This document shows positions 45,856 through 59,946 of a DNA stretch of 64,000 nucleotides, piece after piece; position 1 is the stretch's first letter, and every line of letters begins with the position of its first letter. A model generated the notes under the pieces. It saw nothing but the letters and a program-made list of their open reading frames with translations, was not told where the DNA came from and ran no database searches. The translations under genes were made by a program, and so were the position numbers. The stretch covers positions 223,780,043 to 223,844,042 of the forward strand of contig NC_061510.1 of NCBI RefSeq assembly GCF_022539505.1, written 5' to 3'. This DNA is from Lolium rigidum (lineage: Eukaryota > Streptophyta > Magnoliopsida > Poales > Poaceae).

Positions 45856-47557
45856 CGATATGTCTCCGACGTATCGATAATTTCTTATGTTCCATGCCAC
45901 ATTATTGATGATATCTACATGTTTTATGCACACTTTATGTCATATTCGTGCATTTTCTCGGAACTAACCTATTAACAAGATGCCGAAGTGCCAGTTCCTC
46001 GTTCTCGCTGTTTTTGGTTTCGGAAATCCTAGTAACGAAATATTCTCGAATCGGACGAAATCAAGACCCAGGTTCCTATTTTCACCGGAAGCATCCAGAA
46101 CACACGAGAGGGACCAAAGGGGGGGCACTGGGCCCCCAGACCATAGGCCGGCGCGGCCCAGGCCCTGGCCGCGCCGCCCTATGGTGCCGCCGCCTCTTCG
46201 ACCCTCTGACGCTACCCTTCCTCCTATTTAAAGCCTCCGTCGCGAAAACCCTATTACGAAGAACCACGATACGGAAAACCTTCCAGAGCCGCCGCCATCG
46301 CGAAGCCAAGATCCGGGGGACAGGAGTCTCCGTTCCGGCACCCTGCCGGAGCGGGGAAGTGCCCCGGAAGGCTTCTCCATCGACACCGCTGCCATCTCCA
46401 CCGCCATCTTCATCACCGCCGTCGCTCCCATGAGGAGGGAGTAGTTCTCCATCGAGGCTCGGTGGCTGTACCGGTAGCTATGTGGTTCATCTCTCTCCTA
46501 TGTACTTCAATACAATAATCTCATGAGCTGCCTTACATGATTGAGATTCATATGATGATGCTTGTAATCTAGATGTCATTGTGCTAGTCAAGTGAGTTTT
46601 ACTTATGTGATCTCTGGAGACTCCTTGTCCCACGTGTGTAAAGGTGACGAGTGTGTGCACCGTGTGGGTCTCTTAGGCTATATTTCACGAGAATACTTAC
46701 TCACTCGTTATGAATGGCGTAGTGAAGTGCTTATTTATATCTCTTTATGATTGCAATGTGTTTTGTATCACAATTTATCTATGTGCTACTCTAGCAATGT
46801 TATTAAAGTAGTTTTATTCCTCCCGCACGGTGTAATGGTGACAAGTGTGTGCATCCGTGTTAGTACTTGGCGTATGCTATGATCATGATCTCTTGTAGAT
46901 TGTGAAGTTAACTATTGCTATGATAGTATTGATGTGATCTATTCCTCCTACATAGTGTGAAGGTGACAATGTGCATGCTGTGTTAGTACTTGGTTTAGTC
47001 GTGTTGATCTTTCTTGCACTCTAAGGTTATTTAAATATGAACATTGAATTGTGGAGCTTGTTAACTCCGGCATTGAGGGTTCGTGTAATCCTACGCAATG
47101 TGTTCATCATCCAACAAAAGAGTGTAGAGTATGCATTTATCTATTCTGTTATGTGATCAATGTTTAGAGTGTCCACTAGTGAAAGTGTAATCCCTAGGCC
47201 TTGTTCCTAAATACTGCTATCGCTGCTTGTTTACTGTTTTACTACGTTACTACTGCTGCATTACTACTGCTACCATATTACCACCATCAACTACACGCCG
47301 TTGCTACTACTTATTCATACCACCTGTATTTCACTATCTCTTCGCCGAACTAGTGCACCTATTAGGTGTGTTGGGGACACAAGAGACTTCTTGCTTTGTG
47401 GTTGCGAGGTTGCATGAGAGGGATATCTTTGACCTCTTCCTCCCTGAGTTCGATAAACCTTGGGTATCCACTTAAGGGAAACTTGCTGCTGTTCTACAAA
47501 CCTCTGCTCTTGGAGGCCCAACACTGTCTACAAGAATAGAAGCTCCCGTAGACATCA
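45856..47557 (+). repeat. 3' LTR of element B (1,702 bp)
   Basis: Begins CGATATGTCTCC, so the first T of TGATAC is mutated, and ends GACATCA at 47,557, followed by the target duplication AACAC. Confidence 0.88.
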
Positions 47558-47562
47558 AACAC
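47558..47562. repeat. Target site duplication of element B, right copy (AACAC)
   Basis: Second AACAC, after which the LTR sequence of element C resumes (TTATCAAAACAATG). Confidence 0.9.
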
Positions 47563-47895
47563 TTATCAAAACAATGAAGATTAATCAGCTATATGAAGCG
47601 AAAGCACTAGACTAAATTCCCGTGTGTCCTCAAGAACGTTTGGTCATTATAAGTAAACAAACCGGCTTGTCCTTTGTGCTAAAAAGGATTGGGCCACTCG
47701 CTGCAATTATTTCTCTCGCATTTTACTTACTCGTACTTTATTTATCTGCTATATCAAAACCCCCTGAATACTTGTCTGTGAGCATTTACAGGGAATCCTT
47801 CATCGAACTGCTTGTCAACACCTTCTGCTCCTCGTTGGGTTCGACACTCTTATTTATCGAAAATACTACGATACACCCCCTATACTTGTGGGTCA
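47563..47895 (+). repeat. 3' LTR of element C, right part
   Basis: Continues the LTR interrupted at 40,658 and ends TATACTTGTGGGTCA at 47,895 with terminal CA. The flank CCTTG (47,896-47,900) is the candidate target duplication. Confidence 0.8.
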
Positions 47896-48594
47896 CCTTG
47901 TTGCTCTAATAATGAAGCTTCCACTTCCTCTAGTACTTGTTTTGTTACTAACCATGTAGAGGAAATCGAAGAGCTCGAGGCCCAAGTCACTTCTTTGACA
48001 AAGGACTTGGTAAAGGGTCATGGATGGAAGCGCAAACTTGACGCCATGTTGAGTAAGAAACAATTCCCCAATGACAATAGTGGACTTGGATTCAACTCCA
48101 ACAACAAGAAGAAGTCCACCATGCGCAAGCGGAAGAAGGGCCAAGGGCATGTGAAGGATCCTGCCAAGATTGTGTGCTTCAAGTGCAAGATTGAAGGATA
48201 TCATGTTAGATCTTTCCCTTTGAAGAAGAAGCCACTTGGCGAGAAGAAATAAGGGAAGTGGACTCAAGATGGAGCTCATGGTCGACCTCAAGGTCAAGCT
48301 CATGGTCTACCTCAAGATGGAGTTCATGGTCTACCTCGACTTGAAGAAAGGCCACTACCCAAGAGGGATCAAGTCAGGGCTCCCGTTGTGGAGAAATCAA
48401 GTGAGAAGAAGGAGAAGAGAAGGACATGCTACATATGCCGTGCGAAGGACCACATCTCCTCCTTTTGTACTATTGGTAACTCATCCAACCATATCTTGAT
48501 CGATGGTGCTTATTCTCTTTGTAAGGATAATGTTGGAAATGTGTTTGCCAAATATGTTGGCAATCAAAGTGGTTTTGAAAAAAGAACCATTTGA
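47896..48594 (+). pseudogene. Retrotransposon gag C-terminus with two zinc knuckles
   Basis: Frame 1 encodes a coiled-coil-like EELEAQVTSLTKDL, a Lys-rich NNKKKSTMRKRKK and a damaged knuckle CFKCKIEGYHVRSF (last Cys replaced by Phe), ending at 48,252. A second knuckle CYICRAKDHISSFC is read in another frame at about 48,430-48,470. This resembles the C-terminal part of a Copia UBN2-type gag. The N-terminal gag is missing and no pol follows. Confidence 0.6.
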
Positions 48595-51410
48595 ATTGCC
48601 AAGCCTATTGTGACTAACTTCTTAGGACCCAACTTGGTTGGGGACAACAAGCCAAAATTTGATCAATAGGTATGATTGGAGGGCATTGGAGACTTGACTA
48701 GTTCATGAAGATTTAGGGGATCTTCATCATTCTTATTTCCTCAAGTCAAGTATTATTACTTTTATCCTTTACCCATGCTCCTCCTTGTGGTAACGAGTCC
48801 TCAACTCCTTTACATTGAAAGTTACTCACCCCTTTTACATGTGTTGGTTTTGTAACTTGCATGTGGCTGTGTATGTTGTGCCTCCTACTTGCTTATCTTG
48901 CTATCATGCTTATATATGTTGGGTGGCACATCATGTACAATTGTTCTTATGTTGAGCCTACTGCATCTTGTTGATATCTTAGTTGTTGGCTAGTGTGAGA
49001 AATTAAGGGACTATCCCATCTTGGGGGAGTGATATGCTTTGTGCATTTCACAACCTTAAAATGTGCGACATGATGAATTAAAATTCTATAATGTCCATTA
49101 ATTATCTCTTGTGGTTCTTATTTTCCTTTTGTATGAAAAATGACTTTATCACATTATGGGGGAGTATTATGCTTTGTGCATCTTACAAGCCTATAAAATG
49201 TGAATTTTTGAGGTTGTGTCACATAGAATTGATATTATAGATTTCTTGCTCCTATATAACATGTTGCTCAAACAAATCCCATTTTATCTAAAATGATTTT
49301 ATTGTTATTCTCTTGGATTTTGTTTGTGAGTGTTTTTCTTGGCATGGTTTTCCACATTGTGTTGCTATCTCTATATACTCTTTGGAAAATCATGTGCTTC
49401 AAGTTATGCTATTCATTGCCTTGCATGAGGGTGTAACTAATTGAAGCTCTCAAGAATCTCTATTAGCATTATGGTTAATCTCATCCTTTACCATATACTT
49501 TCTTAGTTGTGAAGATGATCTTGAATATATTGTCAAACCACCATAGGGAAGTATTTCCTAAATATATTTTGTCCTTGGACAACTGGTAATATATTATGTG
49601 GTATATCTTTGGATAATCTTTACATTTGGCTCATGTGTTCAATTGCTTTATTTCTTGCCATGAATTTTCTTTGTGGGTTAGACTCCCATGTGTCTTCCTT
49701 TCTTCTTATGGATCTCCTTATTTCACTTGAACCTTTTTAGTGTTTTGATAAACAGCGGTAGAGTGATGATCCCGCATTTGTGCATTTTGTATCCAAATGC
49801 AAAAACCTAAATAGTGCACTAATTTTGGGGGAGCTCTCCTATGTTTGTTATAACACTCTCTTGCTTCAAGAGTTTTATTTTGGGAGACAAACCTTTTCTT
49901 TTCCGTAATTTTGTGCCATCATGAAAAGTGTTGAGGGTTTGGTTTATTTCGAACCTTGCTTTCTTTGGGAGTTGGTTATCTCATTACTTGATATTTGGTT
50001 TTAGCTTTTTAAAATGAGATAAGTCCTTGAGCATGTGCATTTTGGATATCATCTTTCTCGTTGTGTTTAGTTCACTTGTCGAACTTTGGAGTCTATCTTG
50101 ATTGATTTGATTCTTGGATATGGGTTGGAGAACTTTTGACATTTCACACCTTTGTGTGCCATCGTATTCTACTTTGAATTTTGTCCAAGTCATATCTCCA
50201 TTTGGTTCTTAAAATTCTTGCATGCATATATTTACTTTATGTACATCATATGGCATGATTACTCTCATTGATCCAATGCATAGGGGAAACTCCACCATAA
50301 TCCTAAATCGGCTAAGATGTGCATGAAATTCAAATTCATATCTATATGCACATATTTACGTGGAGTTTGTCCTATGTGTTGTAGTTTCGCTAACCACTTG
50401 GACCCAATTAGTTTGGGGACAATTGTGTGAGCCTTGTATTAGGTACATTTAGGGTGCATTGGATGCTTGTCTCACTCATGAAGAAGAAGTGAAGGACAAG
50501 TAACCATTCGAGGCGAGCTATGATGTTATGACAAACTCATATCTACTACATCACACCATTACATCCGAGTAAAAAGTATCTATCTACCTCATGCATTCTT
50601 ATCTTGTATCCACCCATGGGGTTATCTTTGGCATGAGTGGTTGCTTGAAAATGTTATGGTCTTGCAAAGCTTTTAAATGAAACCACTTTATTGCAAATAT
50701 GAGTATGTTGAGATGAGAGCATATTTTGGGGAATATCAAAATCATGTTTATGATTCACCTAATCCCAAATATGTAAATCTCACACTTGAATTTCATGTAC
50801 GCTCCTCAATATGCTCACATGTGCAATAAGGATAAATTTGCAAATTTTGACTCTTCCATTTGGTATTTCATTTGGTGATACTTGTTTGTCTTTCTCAAAG
50901 CATTTCAACTATATCCTTCCCTTGGTGATGGTTGTGTTGTCTTTGATGTGGTGGTGGTACGATTGAAATTCTTCAATATACAATAAGATGAATTTGAGCC
51001 TTTGTTTATGCTATAAATAAAATATCCCATTGGTATATTGTATTACTTCATCTTGGATATCTTTCTCTATTTCCTTGTATCTATCTTGTGTGTGCATGTT
51101 TATTTGTGGATAAATATCCTCGTGATGTTATTCACTTAGAGAAACTTATATACATGAGAGATGATACATATTCTTTGATATCCCTCTTTGTCGGAGTCCA
51201 TTCGTTTTAATCTTGTCTACTTCTTTGATGGCTCCGCAAAGAATTTGGTTATGAGTGCTCATTCTATCCTATTTGTATCTTCACGCACTCACATTTGGTT
51301 TTGGCACAAGCTTTGAATTTATTTGCTTCTTATTAAGCTTGTGTTTCTTTATGGTTCTCATTTGATATCTTATTTGAATTTTGTGTGTGGTATGGTTATG
51401 CTTAGCAACA
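48595..51410. other. AT-rich remnant without genes
   Basis: No supported ORF. Two similar blocks at about 49,018-49,065 and 49,155-49,205 share GGGGGAGT(G/A)(T/A)TATGCTTTGTGCAT, and another TTTTGGGGGAGCT occurs at about 49,825, all resembling polypurine tracts. This looks like the non-coding 3' half of a decayed LTR element. Confidence 0.5.
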
Positions 51411-53070
51411 TAATTCATTGAAGTTGCAATTCCTGGCCTTGGGCATGTGCGAGTGCTTTGGCTTGGTCGCTCTCCAACTTCTCCATCTCTAGTAGCTTCT
51501 CCATCGCAACGGCATGTGCCTCCAGATCTTTGAGGTGCATCAACTGATGAGCGCTCAAGCGCAGCTGATGCAAATGATGACACAGTTTGTAGCCAACAAC
51601 AACAACAACAATCCACCGCAGCAAGACTGTTTGACTCGCTTTTTGAGGTTGAACCCCCAACCTTTTCAAGCACTTCTGAGCCTATCGCGGCTGATGATTG
51701 GCTCCGTACTACCAACAAGAAGCTGGATACTGTCCAAGCCCAGGGAGATGAGAGGGTGCGGTTGGCTGCACATCAACGAGAAGGTTCTGCTGCTGAATGG
51801 TGGGACAACTATCAGGTTTCTTACCCTGATATAAATGCTATTACTTGGGATCAATTCGAAGAAGCCTTCCGTACTGCTCATGTTGCTGCTGGAGCCATGA
51901 CACTGAAAAGGCGTGAGTTTCGCGACTTACGCCAAGTAGCACGCACTATGAGCGAGTATATATGGTGATCTCTTCAACAAGTTGGCTCGTTACGCTCCTG
52001 ATGATGTGGCTACTGATGCTAAAAGGCATGATGAGTTCATGAGAGGGCTCAATGATGAAATATCCATCCAGCTTGTGGCCGTAAGGTTCAATACCTATCA
52101 AGAGTTGCTGGATAGGGCCGTTGTTGTGGAGTCGAAGCATAAGAGCATGGAGAACCGTAAGAGAAAACACAACCACAACGGTTAGAACTAGGGGCCACAA
52201 CAACAGACTCGTACCTTCCATGATGGCAATGGAAACTCTGGACACCACAGGAATGGAGGGAATGACCATAACCCCCGCGGGAGTAATAGACATCAGCACG
52301 ATGGAGGGGATGGCCACCGCTGTAATGGTAATGGAGGTAACAATCATGACAGAGGACTTGGAAACAACTCTGGAGAAAACGGTCATAATCGCAATGGCAA
52401 TCACAATGGGAAGAGAGATATCAGCCAAGTTGAGTGCTTCAAGTGCAGGAAATTGGGACATTATATTGACAACTGCCCGGAGAACAAGGTTGATGGTGGC
52501 ACAAAGCCGAACTCGAACCAGAAGGCAACCGTGCACCATGTGAACATGGAGGAAGTGCAGGACGAGCTAGATCTGGTGACTGGTAAGTTCTTGATTAATT
52601 CTTGCATTGCACTTGTTTTTTCGATAATGGTGCATCGCATTCATTCATATCAAGGGCTTTCATGGATAATAATAAGTTACCTATTGAGTACCTTAGAGGT
52701 TCCATTAGACTATGCTCTCCTGGAGGAGAAAAAATAAGAAGCGCGGGGTGTCGCAATTTGGCCCTAGAAATTGGGGCATGTGGGTTTTCTATCAACTTAA
52801 TTATGTTGGATTCACAAGTCTTAGATGTGATTCTAGGCATGGATTGGATGTCTAAGCATGAGGGCCAGATAGATTGTGCACAACGATCTATTACGCTTAG
52901 AACTCCGGAAGGAAAGAGGATCAAATATAGGTCATCGGTTAAGTTTGGGAAAGCCAACTTGAATTCTCTTAAGGGGGTTATCTTTGAAGAGGTACATATA
53001 TTGAGAGAGTACCACGACGTGTTCCCAGAAGAGTTACCAGGAATGTCGCCGGACCGAGACGTGGAGTTTC
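51411..53070 (+). pseudogene. Ty3/gypsy chromovirus-like gag-pro (frameshifted, 3'-truncated)
   Basis: Gag is readable at 51,515-52,185 (Asn-rich start, then AAEWWDNYQVSYPDINAITW, LKRREFRDLRQ, YAPDDVATDA, DEFMRGLNDEI). A CCHC knuckle CFKCRKLGHYIDNC is at about 52,434-52,475 and a retropepsin at 52,602-52,960 has FDNGASHSFIS (Asp codon at 52,623) and VILGMDWMSKH. The linker DVFPEELPGMSPDRDVEF marks the start of RT, where the LTR of element D cuts in at 53,071. At least three frameshifts. The element continues beyond the window on the other side of D. Confidence 0.85.
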
Positions 53071-56000
53071 TGTCAACACCCGGATTTTTAAGTCCAGATG
53101 CCTGTTATGCCATACATCGCAATCCCAGGAATATTGTTGTTGCGAGACATAACAGTTGAATATCATAAGTCATCATTCATTACATATCATAGTCGTCTTA
53201 CGAATAGATCACATGATCCAATATTACAATAATAGTTGAACTATTGTTTCAACACACATCACAAATACACAGCGGAAGCGTAGTAGTAGTAGTGGACTAT
53301 CTAATCCACAGGCCAACGCTTGACGTCAGGAGTAGTCCTAGTTGTCGTAGACGTCCCGCTGTCCATCATCTTCATACTCTGCTGCTCCTCTTCATAGTCC
53401 GGCCATTTGGATAGCCAGGGACAAAGCCGTGAGTACTTTAAAGTACTCGCAAACTAATACTAATGTAAGTACTAACATTTACGGGAAGGGGTGCTAAGCT
53501 CTAGTTTCTTTTGCATAAAGCCAATTTTAGTTCACAGGTATTTGAAATAAAAACTCTTCATGTGCTAACTAAATCAAGTGGGAACATTAGTGTCATTCCC
53601 ACAACATTTGTTGTAATTACAGTCAAATTCACCATTCACCTTTCAAGTTCAAGTCACAAATCATATGTCACATTTTTGAAAATGGTCCGATGACTGAGCA
53701 GTATGGCCTTTCCAACCGTCCATAACCGTGGACGCGGCTATTCGAATAGTTCTACACTCTGCAGAGGTTGCACACTTGTGCCACAACATTTGATTACATC
53801 CGTCAGGAATAACCCTGAATAATCGTAACTCAGTACGCGGATCATCAACCATAACCTTTCACTTACATATCCTAGTATAGGCACCTCTCCCCATGAGCTT
53901 GGCCTCCCAGTGAAGACCGACTGTCAACCTGGGAACTGCACAGGGCTTGGGCCGGACATTCACCTCGTTTTACGTCATTTCTCATCATTTCTTTGGTTGT
54001 AGAGGCAGCTTTCGGCATAACCCCGATGACGCTTGTTTAGAGGGAACCCATACTAAGATACATAAACTTCTAGTTAAGCCCTACCCATAATCAGGTATTG
54101 TGGGGGTACTTGTAAATTGGAATGGTATCGCATCCGAACCCAACCATCAGTTTTTTTTGTAAAGTTCACCAAGTCATTCACAAGTCACATTCACCTTCAG
54201 AATCTTTCAATAGAATGACTCATCATTCCAAGGTTTTCAAATTCATTTCAAACTCACAAGTTCCCATCTAGAGTAGTCAATTTTATTTATTAGCACTAGC
54301 AACTAGTCATGAGGGGTGCTACTTAACTCATAAGCTCTTAGGCTAGGGTTGATACTCTTGATCTACTCTATACTTAGACCAAAGTTAACTATAAAAGTAA
54401 GCTTTAAATGAAATCAAGTAAAAGTTTGCAATGCAAAACTTGGGATAGGATTATTGACATCAAATAAAGTGGAGTGGTGCTTTGCTCAAGAGAGTTTTGC
54501 ACTTTGCAAGAGTATTATCTTGCTTTGCTTGAGGGAGACTAACTTTGCTACTCTAGTAAATTTCTCGACTTTGACCCAAGTTAACTATAAAAGTAACTTC
54601 TTGAGAAAACAAGTAAAAACTTGTAAGATATAAACTTGGGATAGGCTTATGTAAGAAAAGATAAGATTCATGGTGCCTTGCCCCAAGGGGCTTTGCACTT
54701 TGCAAGAATATTATCTTGCCTTGGTTGGTGTATGGATCAAAATGTTCCTCCTTCTTCTCCGTAGATGTTCTCGTCGTCTCCTTCGTAGCCTTCGGTACTA
54801 GCGTCTATAAACGAATACGAGGATACAATCACCAAACAATTCATTGGCTATTCCAAACATCACATATATTCACACAAACTATTCTATTCACACAATTAAT
54901 ACAATTTGGTGCATTGGTGGTCTTGCTTTGAGGAAAAATAATTTCCTCTCATTTTATATGTAAATGATAGTTTCCATATAGTTCTTGAGGAATAATTTCC
55001 TCTCATTAAATCTTCTTTAAGATTTAATTTCTCAAACCATCACACATGAATTTATGTTAACCTAAGTCAACTATTCATCATCATCATTTGAGAAAATGAT
55101 TTAAATGGGGTAGAGATACCTCATACTATTTGACAATTCTACCAATGATTTAAAATCTCCAAAAATTTCATATGAGAGCATTTGACCAGGGGTTCAAACT
55201 TCATGTGAAAGTACTTAGGGCAAGATTTAAATGAAGTGAAACACTTCATACAATTTACACAACTTAAACTAGCATCACACATTACTATGGAGTGGGTAGA
55301 TGTGTTTTTTCTTATTTAAGGAAAATAAGTTCCTCTCCTGCTAATTAAGGTGTTACTTTTAATTACTTAGAGAAATAATTTTCTTTAATTATCTTATTAA
55401 GATTTAATTTCTCTCATGAATAATATATGACCTAGGTTGACTAAGTCAACCTCTTCATACTCATCATTTAAGAAAATGATTTAAATGAGGTGAAGCACCT
55501 CATACAATTTAATCCTAATGTGGTAAAGATTTAATATCATCAACAATTCATATGGGACCTAAATTACCAGAGTCTCTACCTCATTTTGAATTGTTCATGA
55601 CAAGATTTAAGTGAGAGAAAAACTCCCATATGATTTATTAATAGTTTTGGACAATATCTTTGACTAGAAATTGCCAAATAGTCCTTTAATTAAACTAGAC
55701 CATGATCATTAAAAGTAAGAATGGAATATTTTTTCAGAAACAATTTTTACAAGTGTAATGTGATTTATAGGAGTTGGAATTAACTTAAAAGCATTTGTGG
55801 TTGATTTTTAATAATTATTCTAAGGCAGAAAAGTCCATGTCTTGTTTATTTTGCTATTTTAATTATACAACAGATATGGATATGAGTCCAATGGCATTGT
55901 GTAGAGAAAACTCTGAGCTTTCCAAATATATAAAATTTGTAAAATTTGGCCAAGTATATTTGGAGTTATTCTATTTTTAACACAGCATGAGTTTGCAATT

Positions 56001-56443
56001 TATCTAAAAAGAATTAAACGAAATTTGAATTTAAACTGGGGGCGGGAAAGAAGTGGGCCGGCCCAGCTGCGGCCTGGGCCATGCGTGCATGGCGCATGCA
56101 CGTCGGGCGCAAGCGACACACGCGGTGCGTCGGATCAGGATCCGACGGTGCTGGGCCGTCGTCTTCCTCCCGATGCTGCCAACTTGCGGGGGCCACAACT
56201 TTCACCTCGGAGCTCGGATTGCGGCGGGGTTGGTGGCGTTGGAAAGCTCTTTCCAAGGGCTTCAAAGTGGTATAGGTGTTGGAGGCTAGGGTGACGAAAG
56301 TTTTGGCGGTTTTGAGGGTCGCCGCCGGTGGCCGTGGCGAGCTTCTTGCTCCGGTGTGCGGCAGGGAGGGAGAGAGGGAGGCTCTAGGGGGGAGAGGAGG
56401 ATGTTGCTAGGTGGTGTGGTGTTGTCCAAGAGCAGGGGCAGGG

Positions 56444-56451
56444 TTTATATA
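56444..56451 (-). promoter_or_regulatory. TATA box in LTR D
   Basis: Minus strand TATATAAA, followed downstream by CCTGCCCCTGCTC and a CT-rich leader, placed between the AT-rich U3 and the rest of the LTR. It fits an RNA polymerase II start of the element. Confidence 0.55.
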
Positions 56452-56930
56452 GTGTCCAGGGGCGGGAACGCAGCGTGGAGGCCATGGCGCGACGTCGACG
56501 GTTCCGGCGCGTGCGCCGGCACGGGAGCGTGTCTGGCGGGCGGCTGTCGTCCAGGGGAGCGCGTGGGAGAAGGGAAAAGGCGAGAGGGGGCCTGGGTCGA
56601 CGGCACTGGTCGACGCACGGGTGTGTCTAGAGCGTGTCGGGCGCGTTCTGGCGCGTCCTGGCCGCGTCGGTCACGACCCGTTCCCGGCGGTGCAGGGTTC
56701 CTCCGCGACCGTGGCTAGTGCAGGCGTGTCCAGTAGGGCCAGGGCATGCTGGGGGACAAGGTTGGCGGGGCTAGCAAGGTGAGGAGGCTAGAGTGGCATG
56801 GTGGGTGCATGCATGGCCGGCATGGCATGGTCATGCTATGCTAGGCTTGTCTCCTTAGGGTTTCTGTGGGTGGTGAGACAGAGAGGGGACAAGGGGACAA
56901 GGCCTGGGCAAGTGGTGACTAGAAATTGGC

Positions 56931-56938
56931 CATACACT
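56931..56938. repeat. Target site duplication of the hAT element, left copy (CATACACT)
   Basis: Eight bases, as expected for hAT; repeated at 60,402-60,409. Confidence 0.92.
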
Positions 56939-57169
56939 CAGTGGCGGACGCAGGAAAGAATTGGAGGGGGGGCACACCTCAAAAATTTTTTTTTGCGCAC
57001 CCCAAAATTGTGAAAAACCTTTGCATAATGAAGTAATGAACAATATACAAGACAAATTCATTGCATTGGAGTTCAATACATATATCAAATGTGCACGATT
57101 ACAATACAAATAGTTAAAAACATTACAAGGGTCTTACATTGTAGAATATAGCATAATTAGAAACTTACA

Positions 57170-59616
57170 TCATTTTTTCAATCTACGGTTTCGCATTGCC
57201 ATGAAAGTTTCAACAATGGTATCATCACTTACATGAATGAACACCCCTCGCTCGATAAATGTCACTAAGCAATGGTTCAAGAGGTCATCACCCATACTAT
57301 TTCTCAACTTGTTTTTTACTAGACTCATTGCGGAAAATACTCTTTCAACATTCACCGTCGCCACCGGTAGAAGCAATATCAATTTGAGAAGCATGTAAAC
57401 TAAATCATAAACAACATGCTTTTTTGTTTCAACAAGCTTAATAGAGAGCTCACCAAGATGATTGACACATTTGAATCTATCATCTTTTCTCATGTCATCA
57501 ATAAAGATCTCAAGTTGGGGTTCAAGTCTTAACAAATCCATGCTTGATATGTCATTGGGGTAGAATTGAGCAAGTCTCATTACCTTTTGTGCATCATAAG
57601 AAGCAAATGAATTCACGGGATTCAAAGCCGCCATACAAATAAGCAACTCCATGTTAACCTCATCAAACCGATTGTCAAGCTCTTGAATAACTTGGTCAAC
57701 AACGCCAAGATACACTTCTCTTCTATAACGATCATCATTTGTTTGCTTTTCATAATACCGTTGTGATCTTCCATGAGCCACATAATTAGATTCCGGGAAG
57801 GAACTTCAATGCCATGAGTGTTGCAAAACAATGTCACCTTTGCAAGAAATCTTTCCCATCCAAGTGATGACCTCATATCCTTCATTTTCCCCTTTGCCAA
57901 TCCAACAAGCACCATTGCATTGAGAATATCTTGATCCTTCTTTTGCAAAGATATAGACAAGTCATTTGTGTAGCCAAGAATAACAAGCATCAAGTTGAGA
58001 TTGAAAACAAAGTCAAATGATTCAAAGGCCGCGGCAACTCCTCTTATTCTTGTCCACTCACTCTTTTGTGAAGGATCTTTTCCAATCCTTACAAGCACCT
58101 CAAGTATCACCGGGTACATATCAACAATGTGTAGAATGGTCTTGTAATGAGAGCCCCATCGAGTATCACCGGGTCTAGATAAACCCATCTCTTGATTGAG
58201 TCCACTTCCACTTTCAATTTCACCCATCTCAAGTGCTTGTAAAACTTGTTGAGCTCTAACATCTCGAAGCATGTCATGACGCTTGCAAGAAACTCCAATG
58301 ATATTGAACAAATAAGAAACATGATCAAAGAACCACACACATGCTTCATTATCCTTTGCCACGGCAATAAGAACCAATTGAAGTTGATGTGCAAAGCAAT
58401 GTATGTAATAAGAAGAAGGCGACTCTTTCATGATCAATGTTTTTAACCCCTTAATCTCACCCTTCATGTTGCTAGCCCCATCATATCCTTGTCCACGAAT
58501 TTGAGTGGGAGACAAATGATGATCTTTTAGCAAAGATATAATTGCAACCTTGAGAGACAATGAAGTAGTATCGGAAACATGAACTACTCCAAGGAACCTC
58601 TCACATATTCTTCCCAATTTATCCACATAACGCAAACAAAGAGCAAGTTGTTCTTTGTGAGACATATCACTAGACTCGTCGGCTAGAATTGCATAGTGGT
58701 CACCATCAAGATCTTCAATGATTAGTCTAGTAGTTTCTATCGCACAACATTCAATAATGTCATGTTGTATCCTTGGACTATTCAAGATGCAATTTCCGGG
58801 AGCATTCTTCAAAACAATCTTATTGACTTCCTCATTACCTTCCGCAAGCCACTTTAGAAGTTCAAGAAAATTTCCCCGGTTGGTTGATTCTTCACTCTCA
58901 TCATGTCCACGGAATGCCAATCCTTGTTTCAAAAGAAATCTCAAGCATCTAAGAGAGTAAGTTAGCCTAGTCTTGTAAAGAAGTACATCCTTCTTAGACA
59001 CCTTCATAAGAACATTATCAATTTTGGTGTTGGGTGCAACAAATAAGTTGTACTTCTCTTGAGCTTGGTTGTGAATGCTAGTAACACCACCCACATGCTT
59101 CTTAAATGATTCGGGTTTTTTCCAATTTCTAAAACCATCTTTAACAAAGGCATCTCCTCCGGGACCTCCATTGGCTCTCTCTTTGAACAAGAAACACACA
59201 AAGCAAAATGCCGCATTCTTTTCGATACTATATTCTAGCCAATTGTAGTGATGAAACCAAACACAACTAAAGTGCCGATTTTTGCCCTTCTTTTTTGTTG
59301 TTGTGAAATCGTGCTCATATGGTTGGCACGGACCTTTTAGGATATATCCTCTCCGAACATCATCTTGAATATTAACATCATAACTTGAAATAGGAATCCT
59401 TTCCCCCGGATCATGTGGACAAAAGTGAGCATCATGTGACCTTGCATTTGGTTGTTGGGGTGAGGGTGGGTGTGGTGTTGTATCTTCAATGTCAATCTCA
59501 CTCTCAACATCGGATTCGACTTCTTCATCGTGAACAATATCGGATTGGACCGGAGATGCAATCTTCTTTGATGCTTGTTTCTGAAAAAGTAGCGCAATTT
59601 GGCTATTTCTCTTCAT
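57170..59616 (-). pseudogene. hAT transposase (TTF zinc finger, DUF4371, hAT dimerisation), one frameshift
   Basis: The main frame is open from 59,643 to 57,622. I take the Met at 59,616 (MKRNSQIALLFQ) as start, because a splice-acceptor-like TGTGTAG lies just before it. Domains, counting from 59,643: a TTF/BED-like finger at about residues 124-150 (HFSCVWFHHYNW, CFVC), a DUF4371 region at about 170-400 with the catalytic Asp in ILADESSD (about 322) and in GYDGASNM (about 388). The C-terminal hAT dimerisation domain lies in the other frame at 57,170-57,781 (LPVATVNVERVFSAM with the catalytic Glu, then VKNKLRNSM). A single shift near 57,797 separates the two parts. The protein resembles zinc-finger MYM-like hAT transposases. 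With one break only, this is a recently active copy. Confidence 0.88.
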
Positions 59617-59946
59617 TTCTACACAATTGAAACATTCAAACATTACTAATTTAACAATTTTATTTGTTCTTCATCATATAAGATTTAACACACACAGAAC
59701 ATACATTGATAAATGATAATTTGATACATACACACATGAAAATAACAGTTTATTCATGTAAACAGAGAGTCATATGCTATGCAAATAGTAGATGAGTGGC
59801 TCACTTCTGGTTCTGGAGTTGGAGACTTGGAGTTCTGTTGTGTAGCCGGTCGTGGCCTGCTTGGGAAGATCAGGGCATCAGGCCATCAGGATATGCAGGA
59901 GCAGCAGGACACACTCACACACATTACTGCTCACACAGCCGGACTG

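Larger units (their letters stand above)
40659..47557 (+). mobile_element. Element B: complete non-autonomous gypsy-like LTR element
   Basis: A 6,899-bp element with LTRs at 40,659-42,365 and 45,856-47,557, target duplication AACAC, tRNA-Asp primer site and polypurine tract. The internal 3.5 kb has one broken ORF and no pol. It is the same family as element A in the opposite orientation but uses the short LTR end GACATCA. Inserted in the LTR of element C, so it is younger than C. Confidence 0.92.

Noticed and set aside
56025..56718. Short ORFs on both strands in GC-rich sequence
   Set aside because: They lie in the promoter and leader part of LTR D and have no domain or start context.
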